A DNA stretch of 8,643 bases from an uncultured Lachnospiraceae bacterium. GTDB lineage: Bacteria > Bacillota > Clostridia > Lachnospirales > Lachnospiraceae. Below, in pieces: positions 7,759 to 8,643 of this stretch (within the stretch, counting starts at the first letter, position 1; each line of letters opens with the position of its first letter). The position numbers and the translations under genes were made by a program. Location: NCBI GenBank assembly GCA_910584325.1, contig CAJTZH010000100.1:1-8643 (forward strand), read 5' to 3'. The notes beneath the pieces were generated by a model, which was given only the letters and a program-made list of their open reading frames with translations, was not told the origin of the DNA and searched no databases.

Positions 7759-8643
7759 TTACTGTACGGAAGTAATCGTATCCGGATCAATTCCCTGCTC
7801 AACAGCCTCCATCTTAGCCTTGGCGAGTTCCTTCATGTTCGCATCCTCATAAACGATAGACAAATTCATTCCCGAATCGAAACAATATTCCGAACCGGTT
7901 CCACCCGTCATATTAAACGACTTGATGGTCCATCCGCTCATATCCTCAAGCTGCGCCTTTACAAGATTCGTAATCTGCTTCTGTGGGATATTGGTTGAAA
8001 CCCAGTCGGATAACGATTCCATAATACCCGTATAGCTTGTAAGAATTGTAGGCGACAATATCTTATCCATAATCGCGTTAATAACCTTTATCTGGTTTCT
8101 GTTCCGCTGGAAATCACCGTCCGCAAACGCGTGACGTTCTCTCGCAAAAATCAGCGCCGCGTAGCCGTCCATCTTATTCACGCCCTTGACATAGGTGTGC
8201 GTCTTTGCGTATGAAGTAAACGCGTAATCGGATTCTACCTCAATACCGCCAAGCGCGTCAACCAGCTTCATCAGACCGGTAAAGTTCAGTCTTACATAGT
8301 AATCAATATCAATATCATAATACTTCTCAAGCGTCGTCAGCGTACAAGCAATACCGGAATTACCGGAATGCGTCAGCTTCGACTTGCCGCTGCCGCTGCT
8401 TGTTCCGTCGCCGTAATAGAACGTAAGATACGTATCACGCGGCGTTGTAACAAGAAGCACCTCTCTTGTGGTCGGGTTCACCGTCGCAATAATATTGACG
8501 TCGGAATGTCCTTTCGTGCCAAGCTTTCCTTCATTATCCATACCGGAGAGCAGCACCGTAAACGTCTCATCCGTAATCTCCTTATCCGGAACATTCAAAT
8601 CAATCGGGTCATTCTTAATCTCGTTATAACCAAGTACTCTGGT
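7759..8643 (-). CDS. LytR-CpsA-Psr (LCP) family cell-wall glycopolymer ligase, N-terminus outside the window
   Basis: LCP proteins are membrane-anchored enzymes of the outer face that transfer teichoic-acid-like or capsular polymers from undecaprenyl carriers to peptidoglycan. The frame is open through the right edge (294 residues seen), so the TTG at 8596-8598 is not the start: upstream codons read RVLGYNEIKNDPID and continue the protein. The usual N-terminal membrane helix must lie beyond 8643. LCP hallmarks in order: TVLLSGMDNEG, HSDVNIIATVNP (D at 8500-8502), TTPRDTYL (PRDTY at 8428-8442), VRLNFTGLMKLVDALGGIEV, ALIFARERHAF (FARERH at 8131-8148), and GDFQRNRNQ (8092-8118) with the conserved Arg and the Gln four residues later. 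It ends in TAA, with a strong terminator just downstream. No C-terminal LytR_C domain is present. The polymer it attaches cannot be told from sequence. Confidence 0.92.
   Translation of the reverse strand, partial: TRVLGYNEIKNDPIDLNVPDKEITDETFTVLLSGMDNEGKLGTKGHSDVNIIATVNPTTREVLLVTTPRDTYLTFYYGDGTSSGSGKSKLTHSGNSGIACTLTTLEKYYDIDIDYYVRLNFTGLMKLVDALGGIEVESDYAFTSYAKTHTYVKGVNKMDGYAALIFARERHAFADGDFQRNRNQIKVINAIMDKILSPTILTSYTGIMESLSDWVSTNIPQKQITNLVKAQLEDMSGWTIKSFNMTGGTGSEYCFDSGMNLSIVYEDANMKELAKAKMEAVEQGIDPDTITSVQ

Noticed and set aside
7705..7998. Plus-strand frame overlapping the terminator and the LCP 3' end
   Set aside because: It begins within the terminator region, runs antisense to a well-supported LCP gene, and has no family signal.
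1..8643. Mobile element, CRISPR array, toxin-antitoxin or defence island
   Set aside because: No direct-repeat array, terminal inverted repeats, transposase or integrase signature was seen. AddAB is a housekeeping repair enzyme here, and its neighbours are envelope or sensory genes.

Overview
The window looks like an ordinary chromosomal stretch from an anaerobic Firmicute of the Clostridia, most plausibly a Lachnospiraceae-type gut commensal. This rests on the AddAB-type (not RecBCD) recombination nuclease, the LytR-CpsA-Psr envelope protein, the strong Gram-positive ribosome binding sites and the general protein style. It is inference, because no rRNA or other phylogenetic marker is present. 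Almost all of the window is coding, mostly on the minus strand.

Layout in window coordinates: (a) 1-321, minus: the N-terminal part of a membrane sensor, probably a methyl-accepting chemotaxis protein, cut by the window edge. It has its own good promoter and Shine-Dalgarno in the 84-bp gap after addA. (b) 406-3942, minus: addA, a complete helicase-nuclease subunit. (c) 3943-7170, minus: addB, the iron-sulfur nuclease subunit, joined to addA with no spacer (its TAA stop is followed directly by the addA ATG). (d) 7171-7252: an 82-bp divergent intergenic region with a perfect 13-bp palindrome and AT-rich promoter-like sequence in both directions. (e) 7253-7690, plus: a small membrane-anchored protein whose outer domain resembles an FMN-binding domain but lacks the flavin-attachment threonine. 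(f) 7691-7758: a short convergent gap with a strong hairpin terminator. (g) 7759-8643, minus: most of an LCP-family (LytR-CpsA-Psr) cell-wall ligase, whose N-terminus lies beyond the right edge.

How the genes work together: AddA and AddB form one heterodimeric enzyme that processes double-strand DNA ends for RecA-dependent repair, and both carry intact nuclease motifs. The other genes are envelope or sensory proteins with no evident mechanistic link to AddAB.

No mobile element, CRISPR array, tRNA or rRNA was seen, and I found no convincing undescribed multi-gene system. The most interesting points are modest: the divergent palindrome, the degenerate FMN-binding-like protein, and two start codons where the longest reading frame misleads (addB and the LCP gene).
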